The position numbers were made by a program, and so were the translations under genes. Below, piece after piece: positions 44,854 through 54,700 of a DNA stretch of 64,000 nucleotides. This stretch comes from Thermoleophilia bacterium (GTDB lineage Bacteria; Actinomycetota; Thermoleophilia; RBG-16-64-13). The notes under the pieces are model-generated. The model was given only the letters and a program-made list of their open reading frames with translations, did not search any database and was not told the origin of the DNA. Numbering within the stretch: position 1 is the stretch's first letter; each line of letters begins with the position of its first letter. Where the stretch lies: the NCBI GenBank assembly GCA_027493445.1, contig JAOSKU010000001.1, forward strand, positions 2,314,822 to 2,378,821. The letters are read 5' to 3'.

Positions 44854-44893
44854 GGATGGCGCGCCGGCAGGTCTGCCGGACGCGACCCTGAGG

Positions 44894-46045
44894 TCAGATG
44901 CCGCCCAGAGTCACCTCACCGGCAGTGACAAGCCGCAAAGCTCCGTCGGAGGAGCGCACGCGGAGCTCACCGTCCGGCCCCAGCCCTTCGGCCGTCCCCT
45001 CGGCCACGACCACGTCGCGCTCCAAGCCGGATCGAACGACGACAGAGCTGCCCGCGAGGGAGTCCAGCCTTCCGTAGGCCATCCTCACATCACTCCAACG
45101 ACCCTGCTCGACGGCGGACCAGCGCTTCCCCAGCTCCCCGAGCAACCGGATGAGCAGGAACCCGCGAGGCACGGGCCCGCCCAGGCTCTCGGCTAGAGAC
45201 GTAGCCCGTCCGATGTCCCCCGTCATGGCCGCCGAAGTGGCCGCCGCTCTGACCGGAGAGCCGTTCACGTTGACACCCACGCCGATGACCACCCAGTGCA
45301 GCGCGTCCATGTCCATGGACGCCTCGGAGAGGATGCCGCAAACCTTGCGGCCGTCGATCTGCACATCATTCGGCCACTTGATCCCCACCCGGCCCTCGAG
45401 ACCACCGATCTCCGCCAGCGCTTCAGCGACGGCCACACTGGCTGCCAAGACCAGGCGGGGAGCCTCCGCCGAGGCGATGCCGGGACGGAGGAGCACCGAG
45501 AAGGTCAGGTCCTTGCCGGGCTCGCAGACCCAGGTCCGGCCCAGCCGACCCCGGCCGGCTTCCTGAAAATCCGTGACCGCCACGGCCCCACCCGGGAGAT
45601 CCGAGGCCCGGGCTTTGAGAACCAGGTTGGTCGAAGGGGTACGTGCCTCGTAGAGATACGGCAGACCGATCAGCGTCGACGTGCTGGCCGGAGGAGGCGC
45701 CCAACCCAGGAGGAGGGCCAGAACGGTCTCTGGCAGAAGCTGATCGCAGGGCGGCTCCAATACGTACCCGCTGCCCGTAGACGACGCGATACCCACCCCC
45801 GAAGCCCGCAACAGATCGACATGCTTGTGGATGGCGGCCCGCGAGATCCCCAGATCGCGTGCCAGAGCCTGCCCGGAGACCGTCTGCCGGCGCGAAAGAC
45901 GGGTGACGATGCGGACTCGCTGAGCGACCCCGGGGTCCAGGAGCCCCTCCCCCATGGCCCTGGCCACCCAGCCGTCGGCGCGCGCGATATCGGGTTCGGG
46001 CAGGGGTCGCTCGGGAAACCCGACGCCCGCAGAGACAGGGGTCAA
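44894..46045 (-). CDS. birA: Bifunctional biotin--protein ligase / biotin operon repressor
   Basis: 383 residues with TTG start at 46045 after GGGGGGTGAG. N-terminal winged HTH (VSGQALARDLGISRAAIHKHVDLLRASG), then the ligase: the adenylate-binding GRGRLGRTW, VGIKWPNDVQIDGRKVCGIL, and a C-terminal SH3-like domain. It biotinylates acyl-CoA carboxylases and, with its HTH, probably represses bioY. The first ~45 residues are unlike the family, so an internal start is possible. Confidence 0.93.
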   Translation of the reverse strand: MTPVSAGVGFPERPLPEPDIARADGWVARAMGEGLLDPGVAQRVRIVTRLSRRQTVSGQALARDLGISRAAIHKHVDLLRASGVGIASSTGSGYVLEPPCDQLLPETVLALLLGWAPPPASTSTLIGLPYLYEARTPSTNLVLKARASDLPGGAVAVTDFQEAGRGRLGRTWVCEPGKDLTFSVLLRPGIASAEAPRLVLAASVAVAEALAEIGGLEGRVGIKWPNDVQIDGRKVCGILSEASMDMDALHWVVIGVGVNVNGSPVRAAATSAAMTGDIGRATSLAESLGGPVPRGFLLIRLLGELGKRWSAVEQGRWSDVRMAYGRLDSLAGSSVVVRSGLERDVVVAEGTAEGLGPDGELRVRSSDGALRLVTAGEVTLGGI

Positions 46046-46105
46046 CGACTCACCCCCCGCAACCTTTCAGCGGAAGAGCGCGTCTGGTATCTTGTAGCAT
46101 CCTCG

Positions 46106-47990
46106 ATGATCCGGAGGTCTCCGTTTCAGGTGCGCAACGGCGCCGTCATCTCCTACTTGAAGACCAGCATCGCGCGCGGTGGATGGCCCGCCCGTGTTGT
46201 GGTGGGCATGACGCTCGTGGCGGCTGCACTGCTCTTCGCCATAGTAGTCGACGCCGCACTATCCTACAATCGCATCCATCCGGGAGTAACCATATCGGGC
46301 CATGAAGTGGGGCGTATGACCCGGGAGGCCGCCGAGGCCGACCTGAGCAGACGCATCGAAGAGGCCTCGGCGAGCCAGATCGTACTCACCAGCGAGGATC
46401 GTTCCTGGCCTTTGTTCCCCGCCGAGGTGGGCACCAAGATCGACGTGCAGGGCACTGTCGAGGACGCATTCGCGCTTACCCGCCAGGCGGGGTTCGTCAG
46501 TGACCTCAGGACCCGTTTCGCCCTCTACGTCACCCCGCGCGAGGTGCCCTTGCGCGGTACGGTCGACACCGCCCTCATGGACCAGCTTATCGGGCAGATC
46601 GCCGCCGCCCTCGACCGGCCGCCTGTCAATGCCGGGCTGAAGATCGTAGACCGAGACATCTCGGTGATCGAGGGCGAGGACGGCCTGGTAGTCGACCGAG
46701 ACACTCTGCGCGCTCAGCTCAAAGAGCTGCTCTTCTCGCTCCACTCGACCGAGCTGGCCATCCCCATGATGGTCCAAGCCCCGGCGATCAAAGCCGCCGA
46801 CACCAGCGATGCCGTCCAGCAGGCCAGGACCATGCTGAGCGCGGAGATCGCCCTCAAGCTCGAAGATTCGGTTTGGACCCTGTCGCCGGAAAAGATCGCC
46901 GCCTACATGGACTTCACCACCGAAGGCAGCGGCAGCCTATCGAAGCTGGTACCGTACCTTTCAGCCGAGAAGGCTCAGGCCTTCCTGTCCGAGGTGGCCC
47001 CCGCGGTCGAGCGAAAGCCCAGGGACGCCACCTGGGAGACCGATGGCGAGACGGCCACTCTCGTCCCCGGCCAAACCGGGCGCGCCCTCGATGCGCAGAA
47101 GACGGCCGAATCTCTGACCCTGGCCGCGCAGTCGCCCACCGACCGGGTCGCCCCGGTGGGGGTCACCGAGACGCAACCCGGCCGCACCACCGAGATCGCC
47201 GAGTCGATGGGCATCGTCAGCAAGCTGGCGGGCTTCACCACCGAGTTCGGAGGCTCCGAGGGCCGCCGCGATAATGTGCAGCAGGCGGCCAAGCTCATCA
47301 GCGGCACCATTCTCGCCCCGGGTGAGGAGTTTGACTTCGACACCATCGTCGGGCCCCGCACTGTCGAGAACGGGTTCAAGACCGCCCCGGCCATCATCAA
47401 CGGCAAGCTCGAAGATACACTGGGGGCGGCATCTGCCAGGTATCGACCACGCTCTTCAACGCGGTCTTCTTCGCGGGCCTCGACGTCACCGCCCGCACGA
47501 ACCACTCTCTATACATCAGCCATTATCCGAAGGGCCGGGACGCTACCGTCAGCTGGGGCGGACCGGCCTTCCGCTTCCGCAACGACACCAGCCGCTGGAT
47601 CCTCATCAAGGCCGCCTCCTCTCGCAGCAGCCTCACCTTCGTGATCTACGGCACGCCCAGCGGCCGGCAGGTGACGTACACCACCGGCGACTGGTACAAC
47701 ATCCAACCCCCACCGAGAAGCGCGTAAAGACCGACGACCTGCTCCAGGGCGAAGAGCGGATCGTTGACAGCGGCCAGACAGGCAAGAAGGTGAAAGTGGT
47801 CAGGAAAGTCGTGGAGAGCGGCAAGACCATCCACGAAGACACCTTCTTCAGCACCTATCCCATGAAGCCCAAGATCATCGAGGAAGGCACCAAGCCGCCG
47901 CCTACCACCACGACCACCACCGCTCCTACCACCACGACCACCACGCCGTCGACCAGCACCACGTCCACGACGACGGCCACCACATCGTAG
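46106..47990 (+). CDS. VanW-family membrane-anchored wall protein, two one-base frameshifts
   Basis: If one base is added at each of the runs 47422-47426 (G5) and 47707-47711 (C5), a 628-residue protein results. One N-terminal membrane helix (VVVGMTLVAAALLFAIVVD), peptidoglycan-binding-like repeats (GVTISGHEVGRMTREAAEADL and the following ~300 residues), then the VanW domain (FTTEFGGSEGRRDNVQQAAKLI, APGEEFDFDTIVGPRTVENGF, and after the shift GGGICQVSTTLFNAVFFAGLDV). A G5-like C-terminal region precedes a Thr-rich tail. VanW proteins are found with wall synthesis or vancomycin genes; exact role unknown. Confidence 0.9.
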
Positions 47991-48128
47991 ACCCCCTCGA
48001 TCTCCGGCCGCAGCCCCGAGGCCGCCCTGATCCAACTCGCTGCCTCTCAGCCCCCTCAAGTCGGCGCGAGCCTCCGCCGATAACGACCGTGAAAGGTTTA
48101 CGTTCCCGGTCAGCAAAGGGGGCTTCAG

Positions 48129-48737
48129 TTGTCGGCGTCGCCCATGCTCCTGTCTCTCACGGACAGCCCTCCTCGAAGCATCGAGGAAGAGGACATCAAA
48201 TCCATCGCCGTCCTGGCTTCGAACCGAGACCCCGAGGCGTTCAGCTACCTCTACCGGCTGTACTTCTCCCAGGTCTTCACTTTCATCAACTTTCGCGTGA
48301 GCAGCCGGGAGGACGCGGAGGACCTGGCCAACGCCGTCTTCGAGAAAGCTCTGGCCGCCATTGATCGCTATCGCCCGAAACCTGCGCAGTTCTCCACCTG
48401 GCTCTACACCATCGCCAAGAACTGCATCATCGACCACTACCGCAAACGCCGCCTCCCATTGGACGACGAGGCGGAGGCGAGCGTGGTGGCCAGCACAGAC
48501 CTCTCGTGCGATCCGGTGGCCCGCGTGCTGCATGAAGAGCGCAAGCGCACCCTGCGCGAGGCTCTGCCCGAGCTGACCCTCGAGCAGCGGGAAGTGATCG
48601 AATGCCGTTTCTTCTTCGAGCTGTCGATACTGGAGACGGCGGAAGCTTTGGGAAAGACAGAGGGCGCCGTCAAAGCACTGCAGTTCCGCGCGCTTGACAG
48701 TCTGCACAGGCTGCTAACCGAAGACATCCTAAACTGA
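48129..48737 (+). CDS. RNA polymerase sigma factor, ECF-like sigma-70 family
   Basis: 202 residues from a TTG with AAAGGGGG 6 bases upstream. Region 2 YLYRLYFSQVFTFINFRVSSREDAEDLANAVFEKAL and region 4 LPELTLEQREVIECRFFFELSILETAEALGKTEGAVKALQFRAL are clear, so it is a two-domain ECF-type sigma factor. No anti-sigma gene is adjacent. It ends only 19 bases from the convergent zinc-ribbon gene, and the VanW gene lies upstream. Confidence 0.92.
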   Translation: MSASPMLLSLTDSPPRSIEEEDIKSIAVLASNRDPEAFSYLYRLYFSQVFTFINFRVSSREDAEDLANAVFEKALAAIDRYRPKPAQFSTWLYTIAKNCIIDHYRKRRLPLDDEAEASVVASTDLSCDPVARVLHEERKRTLREALPELTLEQREVIECRFFFELSILETAEALGKTEGAVKALQFRALDSLHRLLTEDILN

Positions 48738-48756
48738 CGGTCCCCGGGGCGACCAG

Positions 48757-49269
48757 TTAGCCGGCTGTCCCTGGGGCCGGCCCGGACAGGTAGGTCTCGG
48801 TGCCGCAGTACGGGCAGCGGACCAAGCCCTTGCCGGCCAACTCCACTGCCCCTCCGCAGTTGGGGCATTGCCCCTCTTTGATCTGCGCGGCCTCGGCCGA
48901 GACGAGCTCCCCCTTGTCCCAATTGACGTAACCAGTGAAGAGCCCCTTGCCGATGATGTCGTAGACGTAGTCCCGTACCTCGTCCCGGCTGGCATCGTTC
49001 TCGATGGCCAGGTCGGCGATACCCACGCGACCCCGGGTCATGACGGCATTCAGGATGGCCCGCTGTTTGTCGGCCTTGGTCTGCTGCACGATTTCGCCCT
49101 TTGACTGCAGGATGAAGTAAGCCCCCACCGCCAAGAAGGGCAGCGAGAAGAGGACGAACCCTAGAGCCACGCCGGTCACCGATTTGCCCGTGGCCAGGCC
49201 GGACCCCAGCCAGACGGCCACGCCTAGTCCCACGACCGCGAGCACGATGCCCAACGTTCGACTCTGCAT
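48757..49269 (-). CDS. Membrane protein with helical domain and C-terminal zinc ribbon
   Basis: 170 residues. Two N-terminal membrane helices (TLGIVLAVVGLGVAVWLGS, VALGFVLFSLPFLAVGAYFIL), a winged-helix or PCI-like segment (KQRAILNAVMTRGRVGIADLAIENDASRDEVRDYVYDIIG), then a zinc ribbon CPNCGGAVELAGKGLVRCPYCG. Last gene of the zinc-ribbon/SPFH cluster, 51 bases after the DUF2207 gene. The ribbon and helical domain should face the cytosol. Function unknown. Confidence 0.82.
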   Translation of the reverse strand: MQSRTLGIVLAVVGLGVAVWLGSGLATGKSVTGVALGFVLFSLPFLAVGAYFILQSKGEIVQQTKADKQRAILNAVMTRGRVGIADLAIENDASRDEVRDYVYDIIGKGLFTGYVNWDKGELVSAEAAQIKEGQCPNCGGAVELAGKGLVRCPYCGTETYLSGPAPGTAG

Positions 49270-49320
49270 CAGCTCTCCCTCCTCGCGCGTTTCACGGAAA
49301 CACAGATCTCACGATCAGGT

Positions 49321-51141
49321 TCACCCAGCACGGAAGCCACCACCGCCGCCCCCTCCGGAGAACCCTCCGCCGAAGCCGCCTCCGCCCCCGCCCCACGCAC
49401 CCGAGCCTTTGCCCGAGCCGGAGGGGGAGGAAGTCAACACGTTCGACATGCTGTGCAGGCTGCTGAACAAGCCGTCGCTGATCGACTCCAGGCTGAACCC
49501 GCCGCCGGGCAGACCACCGCTTCCCGGCAAGCCGGCGAGGCCCCCACCGGGCGAGGCCTGGGCCGGATCGGCGAAAGGTCCGTGACTGGACGGCATGTAC
49601 ACCGGCCGGTACCAAGTGGGAGCCGGCACCTCCAGCTCGCGGAAGCGGCGCACCCAGTCCTTCTCCACGCCGAAGGCGATGGCATAGGGCAGGTAGCGCT
49701 CGAAGGTCTCCTGGGCCGAAGGCATATCCTGGAAGCGGGTGAGATCCCGCAGGTAGTTGCGGAAGGCCTCCCATCTACGTTGCTCCTGAGCGCCGGCCGA
49801 GGTCCGCTGGGGCATGGCCCGGGAGAAACCCATGACGATCAGGCCCGAGAACAGCCCGCCCACCAGCAGCCATCCCCAGCCGGGCACGCCCACCGAGCCC
49901 AACAGGAACGAGAGGCCCATCCCCACCACCAGAACCCCTACTCCCAGAGCCAGCCAGCGGTTGCGCACCGACTTGGGGTTCTTGGCGAACAGCTTGCGGT
50001 CGGTGACCTGCTTGTAGAGGGCGTCGCAGATAGGGCCGACGTGAGTGTAGAACTTGTTCTTCAAGTCGTCACTGTCTACCTGCTCATTGCTCCCGAAGAG
50101 AGCGTTGGCCACCTCCTTCTCGTAGCCGGAGAGGTCGTTCAGCGGCTTCTTGCGCGTGAAGACCGTCTTGTTGCTCTTGAAGATCCAGACTCCCTCCTTC
50201 TCCTCGGAGATCTCCAGATACCCGCGCCGAGCCAGGTCGACGATGGTGGAGACCACTTCCCTGACGTCGACCTTCTCGTCGATCAGAGCTCCGGCCAGTC
50301 CCGGAGGTAAGGAGGAGGGCGGCTCCGATACGTATTTTGCGTAGACGGCAGCCGGGTCGTCCCGCCCGCGGCGGCGCCAGACGACCAGCATCCCCAGCAG
50401 GGTCAGCAGGGGGAGCATGAAACCGACCTTCGGGACAATGAAAGCGGCCACCCGCTTCCACGTCCAGTGAAACTCCACCGTCCCCTTCGGGAACCCTGCA
50501 ACCAGCCAGAAGCGGGTGTACGGAGGGAAGGAATCGGCCTGGTAGTAGAGGGTCGACGGCGCCGGCGAGGCCACCTCTCGCTGCACGGCCATGCCCGTGT
50601 CGATGGCCGCCGTCATCGCGCCAGGCGGCACCTCGCCCGGCAGCCTGACGGTCGCCGTGGCCGCCCCTATGGGCACCGGGGTGTCGGCGTCGAAGACGTA
50701 CCAGCGTAGCTCGTCGCCTTCGTCGAAGAAGTGGATGGCGCCGGTGGCTCGGTAGTCGATGGTCCAGGTGGCCGAGGTGTCGGCCAGGGCGAAGTTCAGC
50801 CGCACGACCAGGTTGTCACCTTCGTAGAAAGTGTCATATGTACCTGGGCCGCTGCCCCGGGGCAGGGTGACTCCATCCTGCGCGACAGTGACATCGTCGA
50901 TGCCGTCCAGGTTGCCGGTGGGGATGAACCTGCCTACGAAGCTGAATGCACCCTCGAAGGTGAAGGCCACGGTCTCCGAGACGAGGACGTCGCCGTTTTT
51001 CTGGACATCGAGGACGACGTCCATGCGATCGATGCGCCAGTCCTTGGCTTGGGCGGCCCCAGGCGCGCCCAGGGTCACCAGGAAGACGAGGGTGAGGGCC
51101 GCCAGAACCAGCAGCCGGTGGCGTCCGCCTACCCCGACCAT
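49321..51141 (-). CDS. DUF2207-family membrane protein
   Basis: 606 residues. Signal peptide (LLVLAALTLVFLVTLGAPGAAQA), an extracytoplasmic N-terminal DUF2207 domain (WRIDRMDVVLDVQKNGDVLVSETVAFTFEG), a membrane helix near residue 235, a cytosolic winged-helix-like region (VREVVSTIVDLARRGYLEISEEKEG), two further helices near 405-440, and a glycine-rich tail GGFGGGFSGGGGGGGF. The plan is that of YciQ-like proteins, of unknown function. The start overlaps the SPFH stop as TGATG. Confidence 0.88.
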   Translation of the reverse strand: MVGVGGRHRLLVLAALTLVFLVTLGAPGAAQAKDWRIDRMDVVLDVQKNGDVLVSETVAFTFEGAFSFVGRFIPTGNLDGIDDVTVAQDGVTLPRGSGPGTYDTFYEGDNLVVRLNFALADTSATWTIDYRATGAIHFFDEGDELRWYVFDADTPVPIGAATATVRLPGEVPPGAMTAAIDTGMAVQREVASPAPSTLYYQADSFPPYTRFWLVAGFPKGTVEFHWTWKRVAAFIVPKVGFMLPLLTLLGMLVVWRRRGRDDPAAVYAKYVSEPPSSLPPGLAGALIDEKVDVREVVSTIVDLARRGYLEISEEKEGVWIFKSNKTVFTRKKPLNDLSGYEKEVANALFGSNEQVDSDDLKNKFYTHVGPICDALYKQVTDRKLFAKNPKSVRNRWLALGVGVLVVGMGLSFLLGSVGVPGWGWLLVGGLFSGLIVMGFSRAMPQRTSAGAQEQRRWEAFRNYLRDLTRFQDMPSAQETFERYLPYAIAFGVEKDWVRRFRELEVPAPTWYRPVYMPSSHGPFADPAQASPGGGLAGLPGSGGLPGGGFSLESISDGLFSSLHSMSNVLTSSPSGSGKGSGAWGGGGGGFGGGFSGGGGGGGFRAG

Positions 51142-52322
51142 CAGCTCGGCCGTCCGGTCTCTCCGGCTGGACCTTCGGGTCGGCCGCCGGGATCACCCTC
51201 TGTCGCCGGCTCGGAGGGCCCCGAAGGAGTCGGGCCACCCTCTGCGCCGCCGGCCGCTGCCGGCGGCGCCCCCCCCAGCTGCTGCCCGCAGTTGGGGCAG
51301 AACTTGCTGCCCACGGGCAAGGTGGCCTGACACTGCGGGCAGGTCATGGTCGCCGCCAGGTTGGTGCCGCACTCGGGGCAGAACTTGCTGCCGAAGGGGA
51401 TATCTTTACTGCACTTCGGGCAGCGCATCTTGGGCTGAGCCCCCGAAGCCATGGCCTGCTGGATCATCCCGGGGATCATGAAGCCCAGTCCGGCACCCGC
51501 ACCAATGCCCACCCCGGTGGCCGCTGCGTCGCCGATGCCGCCCCCTGGGCCACCCTCGGCTCCGCCGCCACCCCTGGCGATGTCGCCAATGGCCTGCGCC
51601 GCCTTGAACTGAAAGTAGCGGTCCATGCCGCCGATGGCCTCCATGCCGCTGCGCTCGTCGATGCGCTTGAGCACGTCCTCGGGCGGAGTGATGGCGTTGA
51701 CCACGAAGTCGACCAGAGCAATGCCGTACTGGTAGAAATCGTCCTTGACTCGGGCCTTGAGACCGGCTCCGATCTCGTCGTAGTAGCGGGGCAGGTCGAG
51801 CACCGAGTCCAGGTGCTCGCCGAGGATATCGGCCATGCGACCCACGATGATGCCGCGCAGGAAGTCGGCGATCTGGGTGTTCGTGTAGATGGAGCGCGTG
51901 CCCACCAGCTTCATGACCAGCAGCTTGGGGTCCATCACCTGGATGGAGTAGATGCCATTGGCGCGCAGCCGGACCATCTTGAACTCGGTATCGCGGAAGA
52001 CGATGGGCTCCGCGGTGCCCCACTTCTGGTCGGTGAATACAGTCCGGTTGACGAAGAAGGCCTCGGCCCGGAAGGGCGTGTCGCCGAAGAGCGGCGTCGT
52101 CAGGATGGAGGTGAGGAAGGGGATGTTCTGCGTGCTGACGGTGTGGCGGCCAGGTCCGAACACGTCGAGTGCCTTGCCGTCGCGGAAGAAGACGGCCCAC
52201 TGAGCCTCACGCACTATGAGCTGAGAACCGATCTTGAACTCGCCGGACCCCTGCTCGGGGACCCGGTGAACCATCTCGTTGCCCAGCTGGTCGACGTACT
52301 CGATGATCTCCATGAGGGCCAT
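51141..52322 (-). CDS. SPFH-domain protein with two C-terminal zinc ribbons (YdjI-like)
   Basis: 393 residues. The N-terminal ~240 residues are an SPFH/band-7 domain of the YdjI or 'virion core protein' type (SQLIVREAQWAVFFRDGKALDVFGPGRHTVSTQNIP; YGIALVDFVVNAITPPEDV), followed by a Gly/Ala-rich amphipathic stretch and two zinc ribbons (CPKCSKDIPFGSKFCPECG; CPQCQATLPVGSKFCPNCG) and a disordered Pro/Gly tail. In Bacillus, YdjI is recruited to the membrane by YdjG/YdjH together with PspA. Central gene of the cluster. Confidence 0.9.
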   Translation of the reverse strand: MALMEIIEYVDQLGNEMVHRVPEQGSGEFKIGSQLIVREAQWAVFFRDGKALDVFGPGRHTVSTQNIPFLTSILTTPLFGDTPFRAEAFFVNRTVFTDQKWGTAEPIVFRDTEFKMVRLRANGIYSIQVMDPKLLVMKLVGTRSIYTNTQIADFLRGIIVGRMADILGEHLDSVLDLPRYYDEIGAGLKARVKDDFYQYGIALVDFVVNAITPPEDVLKRIDERSGMEAIGGMDRYFQFKAAQAIGDIARGGGGAEGGPGGGIGDAAATGVGIGAGAGLGFMIPGMIQQAMASGAQPKMRCPKCSKDIPFGSKFCPECGTNLAATMTCPQCQATLPVGSKFCPNCGQQLGGAPPAAAGGAEGGPTPSGPSEPATEGDPGGRPEGPAGETGRPS

Positions 52323-52325
52323 GGA

Positions 52326-52841
52326 CTACCTCCCTACCCCGGTGATGAGATGCTCGCGGTCGGCGAAGAACTGATCGAGGGCCACGACACGTTGGTCCAG
52401 CAAGACGACGTCGCTGCGCAGGCTGGCGCTCTCGGCCGACATGGCGGCCACCAGCTCCTCGATCCCACGGGCTTCTTCCTGACTGCGCACGTCGAATTCA
52501 TAGAGCCGGTCGAGCATGTCCTCGCCCACCTTGACGGTATCGAAGAGGCCGGCGTAGCCATAGTCGGCGTAGAGGAACTTGTCCTTGATGGTGCGCAGCT
52601 TGCGGTTCGCCGTGTCGAGGGGAGCCAACAGACTCAGATCCCCCTGATTCGTGATGGCCAGGGCCACCTGCTCCAGAGCGCGGCGGGCGTTTTCGAGGCG
52701 CTCGGCCACGTACTCCCTCTGGAGCTTGTCGGCCTCACGCCGGAGCTCTTTCCGTTTGTAGCCCCCGTAGCCGGGTATGTGCTCCGCCGCCCGCTCAAAC
52801 CAGTTCTTGCTCTCCTCGATCCTGGAGCCGATGTCACCCAT
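52326..52841 (-). CDS. Conserved helical protein of the SPFH cluster, 171 residues
   Basis: All-helical, charged: MGDIGSRIEESKNWFERAAEHIPG, then GYKRKELRREADKLQREYVAERL and FLYADYGYAGLFDTVKVGEDMLDRLYEFD. Similar proteins occur next to SPFH/zinc-ribbon genes in actinobacteria and Chloroflexota in my memory, without known function. It is not PspA (too short, different motifs), but like PspA it may be a soluble partner of the SPFH protein. Its stop is 3 bases from the SPFH start. Confidence 0.78.
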   Translation of the reverse strand: MGDIGSRIEESKNWFERAAEHIPGYGGYKRKELRREADKLQREYVAERLENARRALEQVALAITNQGDLSLLAPLDTANRKLRTIKDKFLYADYGYAGLFDTVKVGEDMLDRLYEFDVRSQEEARGIEELVAAMSAESASLRSDVVLLDQRVVALDQFFADREHLITGVGR

Positions 52842-52872
52842 GGCCTCTCCTCCCTTTGTTCACAGACGTCGA

Positions 52873-52938
52873 ATCCCTTGGAGCTCGTCTCAAGACGAAG
52901 CCCCGGCCGCCGCGGCCGCGCTGGGTGGCGCAACCGGC
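52873..52938. repeat. Truncated dispersed repeat (copy 7)
   Basis: Only one arm remains: GGAGCTCGTCTCAAGACGAAGCCCCGGCCGC followed by CGCGCTGGGTGGCG. It lacks the central hairpin and the terminal repeats. It separates the 171-residue gene from the third zinc-ribbon gene. Confidence 0.65.
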
Positions 52939-52944
52939 ATCCAT

Positions 52945-53637
52945 TCAGGCCACCAGCCCGTCGAACTCCCTGAGCAGCAACCGCCAGTTCGAGTCGCGCA
53001 CGTGGCGAGTGTCATACACCGCCGGCAGCAGCACCAGCTCGGCACCCGTCAGGGAGAGGTCGTAGTCGATACTCCGCAGCTCAGGCGTCACGCGCGACTC
53101 CAGGGCGAGATACACGAAATGAGCCACGGTCTCGGCGTCGGTCCGGCCGAGCAGCACAGGAGAGACCGCTCCGAAGCCAGGGTCTATCGCCCAAGTCTCC
53201 CCCTTCTCGGGCCCTACCAACCTGGGCTTGGCGGGCCACTCCGGGGGTATGCCCGCTGTCAGCTCCAGGAGGGGTTGAGCCTGCACCAGCCCGAGTCCGA
53301 TCTGATGGACCGTTACCCGAGACACCGAGAAAGCCGGGACGTAGAGGAAGGGGGGTTCGGGCGCGGCCGCCCGGCGCACCTGGTCCCAGGCTGCCCCCGG
53401 GGGCGAGGCACTCGTGCACTGCTTGGCCGACACCTCCACCGAAGCGAGGAAACGCCACACAGCCAGGAAGCGCACCTCGGCCGGTACCGCCAGCTCGGTG
53501 GTGATCGCCGCGGTCTGCGGCTGGACGCGAACCAGCCGGTCGTCGACGGCCTCGAAGGCTAGACCGCACCGCCGGCAGGGGAAGAGGGCCGCGCCGGGAT
53601 GCACCTCGAGCGGCTGCCCGCAGACCGAGCAGACCAA
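52945..53637 (-). CDS. Zinc-ribbon protein of the SPFH cluster (third paralogue)
   Basis: About 230 residues. N-terminal zinc ribbon CSVCGQPLEVHPGAALFPCRRCG, then an alpha/beta region (VEVSAKQCTSASPPGAAWDQVRR; APEPPFLYVPAFSVSRVTVHQIGLGL) and no obvious membrane helix. A TTG at 53637 or CTG at 53646 is the likely start, since the previous gene stops at 53648; a much longer upstream frame overlaps that gene and is rejected. Shares the ribbon-plus-YVPxF plan with its neighbours. Function unknown. Confidence 0.75.
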   Translation of the reverse strand: MVCSVCGQPLEVHPGAALFPCRRCGLAFEAVDDRLVRVQPQTAAITTELAVPAEVRFLAVWRFLASVEVSAKQCTSASPPGAAWDQVRRAAAPEPPFLYVPAFSVSRVTVHQIGLGLVQAQPLLELTAGIPPEWPAKPRLVGPEKGETWAIDPGFGAVSPVLLGRTDAETVAHFVYLALESRVTPELRSIDYDLSLTGAELVLLPAVYDTRHVRDSNWRLLLREFDGLVA

Positions 53638-53647
53638 AGCGACCAGG

Positions 53648-54700
53648 TCAACCGGAGAAGGGTTCGTGGTACTCCACCTCCCGCAACAGTCTGAAGCGCC
53701 AGTAGACCCCGAAGGCCAGAACAGCAACCAGCACAGCGACATACATGGCCGGCTCCCGTGCGCCCTCCCAAGCCTCCCATGCCGAGACCGCCAGGGCAAG
53801 AGCCACCGCCAGCGCCGCATACGACCCGATGAGGACGCCGAGACGCTTGGAATTATCGGCGGGGGCCCGGGCTGCATGGATCACACCGCTGCGTCCGTCG
53901 ACGGTCATCTCGTAGAGCCGGCCACGGTAGCGGTAGCGGAGGGCCCAAAGGGGATAGTAGATGAGAGCAGCCTGCTCCTTCATGAGGAAGAGCCTGGTAT
54001 TCCGCGTAACGGTGCCGGTAGGCGGACGTACGAAGCTCTCACGAGCCCGGGAACGCACCGCCCCCAGGTCCCGGTCGGCCCCGAGGACGGCCGCGCCCTT
54101 CTCAAGCTCGCCGGGAAGGTAGGGCAGGGTGAACTCGCGCCCTGTGACGTGGGGCCGCCCCATGCCGAGAGAGGTGAGGTCGGCCGCTTCCTGGTAGAAA
54201 CGCCGCTCATCGAGGAACCCCGCCTCCACCCCTTCCTCTACCAAGTTGACGCGCACGTACTCCTCGTCGCCCATTCTGACGGTCTCGGCCTTCGAGCGGA
54301 GCTTCTTGCCGAACTCCCAGCCGACCACGTATGCCCGGAGCTCCCAGATGGGCACATAAAGGAGCCGAGCCTCCACGAAAGCCGACTCGCGTATGTCGTC
54401 GGGTGTGTCGGAGTGCTTCCACAGCCAGCGTGCGGCCCCGCCCACCGCCTGCAGCTTCTCGACTTTGGCCGGAAAGTAGCGCCGGGAGAAGCCATCCTCG
54501 AGGCTGGTCAAGAAAGGCGTGCCGCAGTGACCGCACGAGATGAGCCGGTCGCCGTCGCGAGCGAGGAGCGGTCCCGCGCAGCGGGGACAGCTGATGGAAC
54601 GCAATGACGCCGGCCTAGGAGCCGGGCCCGAGGAACCGGCAGGCGGCGGACCGGTCGCCCTCTCCACCACTCTAGGCCGAGCCTCCGCCGGATCACCCAT
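53648..54700 (-). CDS. Zinc-ribbon membrane protein of the SPFH cluster (second paralogue)
   Basis: 350 residues. Zinc ribbon CPRCAGPLLARDGDRLISCGHCG at about 38-62, a large cytosolic domain with RLLYVPIWELRAYVVGWEFGKK, IYYPLWALRYRYRGRLYEMTVDGRSGVIHAARAP, then two C-terminal membrane helices (GVLIGSYAALAVALALAV; AMYVAVLVAVLAFGVYW). The ribbon-then-YxPxW-then-two-helix order recalls Bacillus YdjG-like proteins. Overlaps its upstream neighbour by 8 bases. Confidence 0.78.
   Translation of the reverse strand: MGDPAEARPRVVERATGPPPAGSSGPAPRPASLRSISCPRCAGPLLARDGDRLISCGHCGTPFLTSLEDGFSRRYFPAKVEKLQAVGGAARWLWKHSDTPDDIRESAFVEARLLYVPIWELRAYVVGWEFGKKLRSKAETVRMGDEEYVRVNLVEEGVEAGFLDERRFYQEAADLTSLGMGRPHVTGREFTLPYLPGELEKGAAVLGADRDLGAVRSRARESFVRPPTGTVTRNTRLFLMKEQAALIYYPLWALRYRYRGRLYEMTVDGRSGVIHAARAPADNSKRLGVLIGSYAALAVALALAVSAWEAWEGAREPAMYVAVLVAVLAFGVYWRFRLLREVEYHEPFSG

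Noticed and set aside
45296..46105. An N-terminal extension of the VanW protein
   Set aside because: This part is antisense to birA; the membrane helix and family features start after the ATG at 46106.
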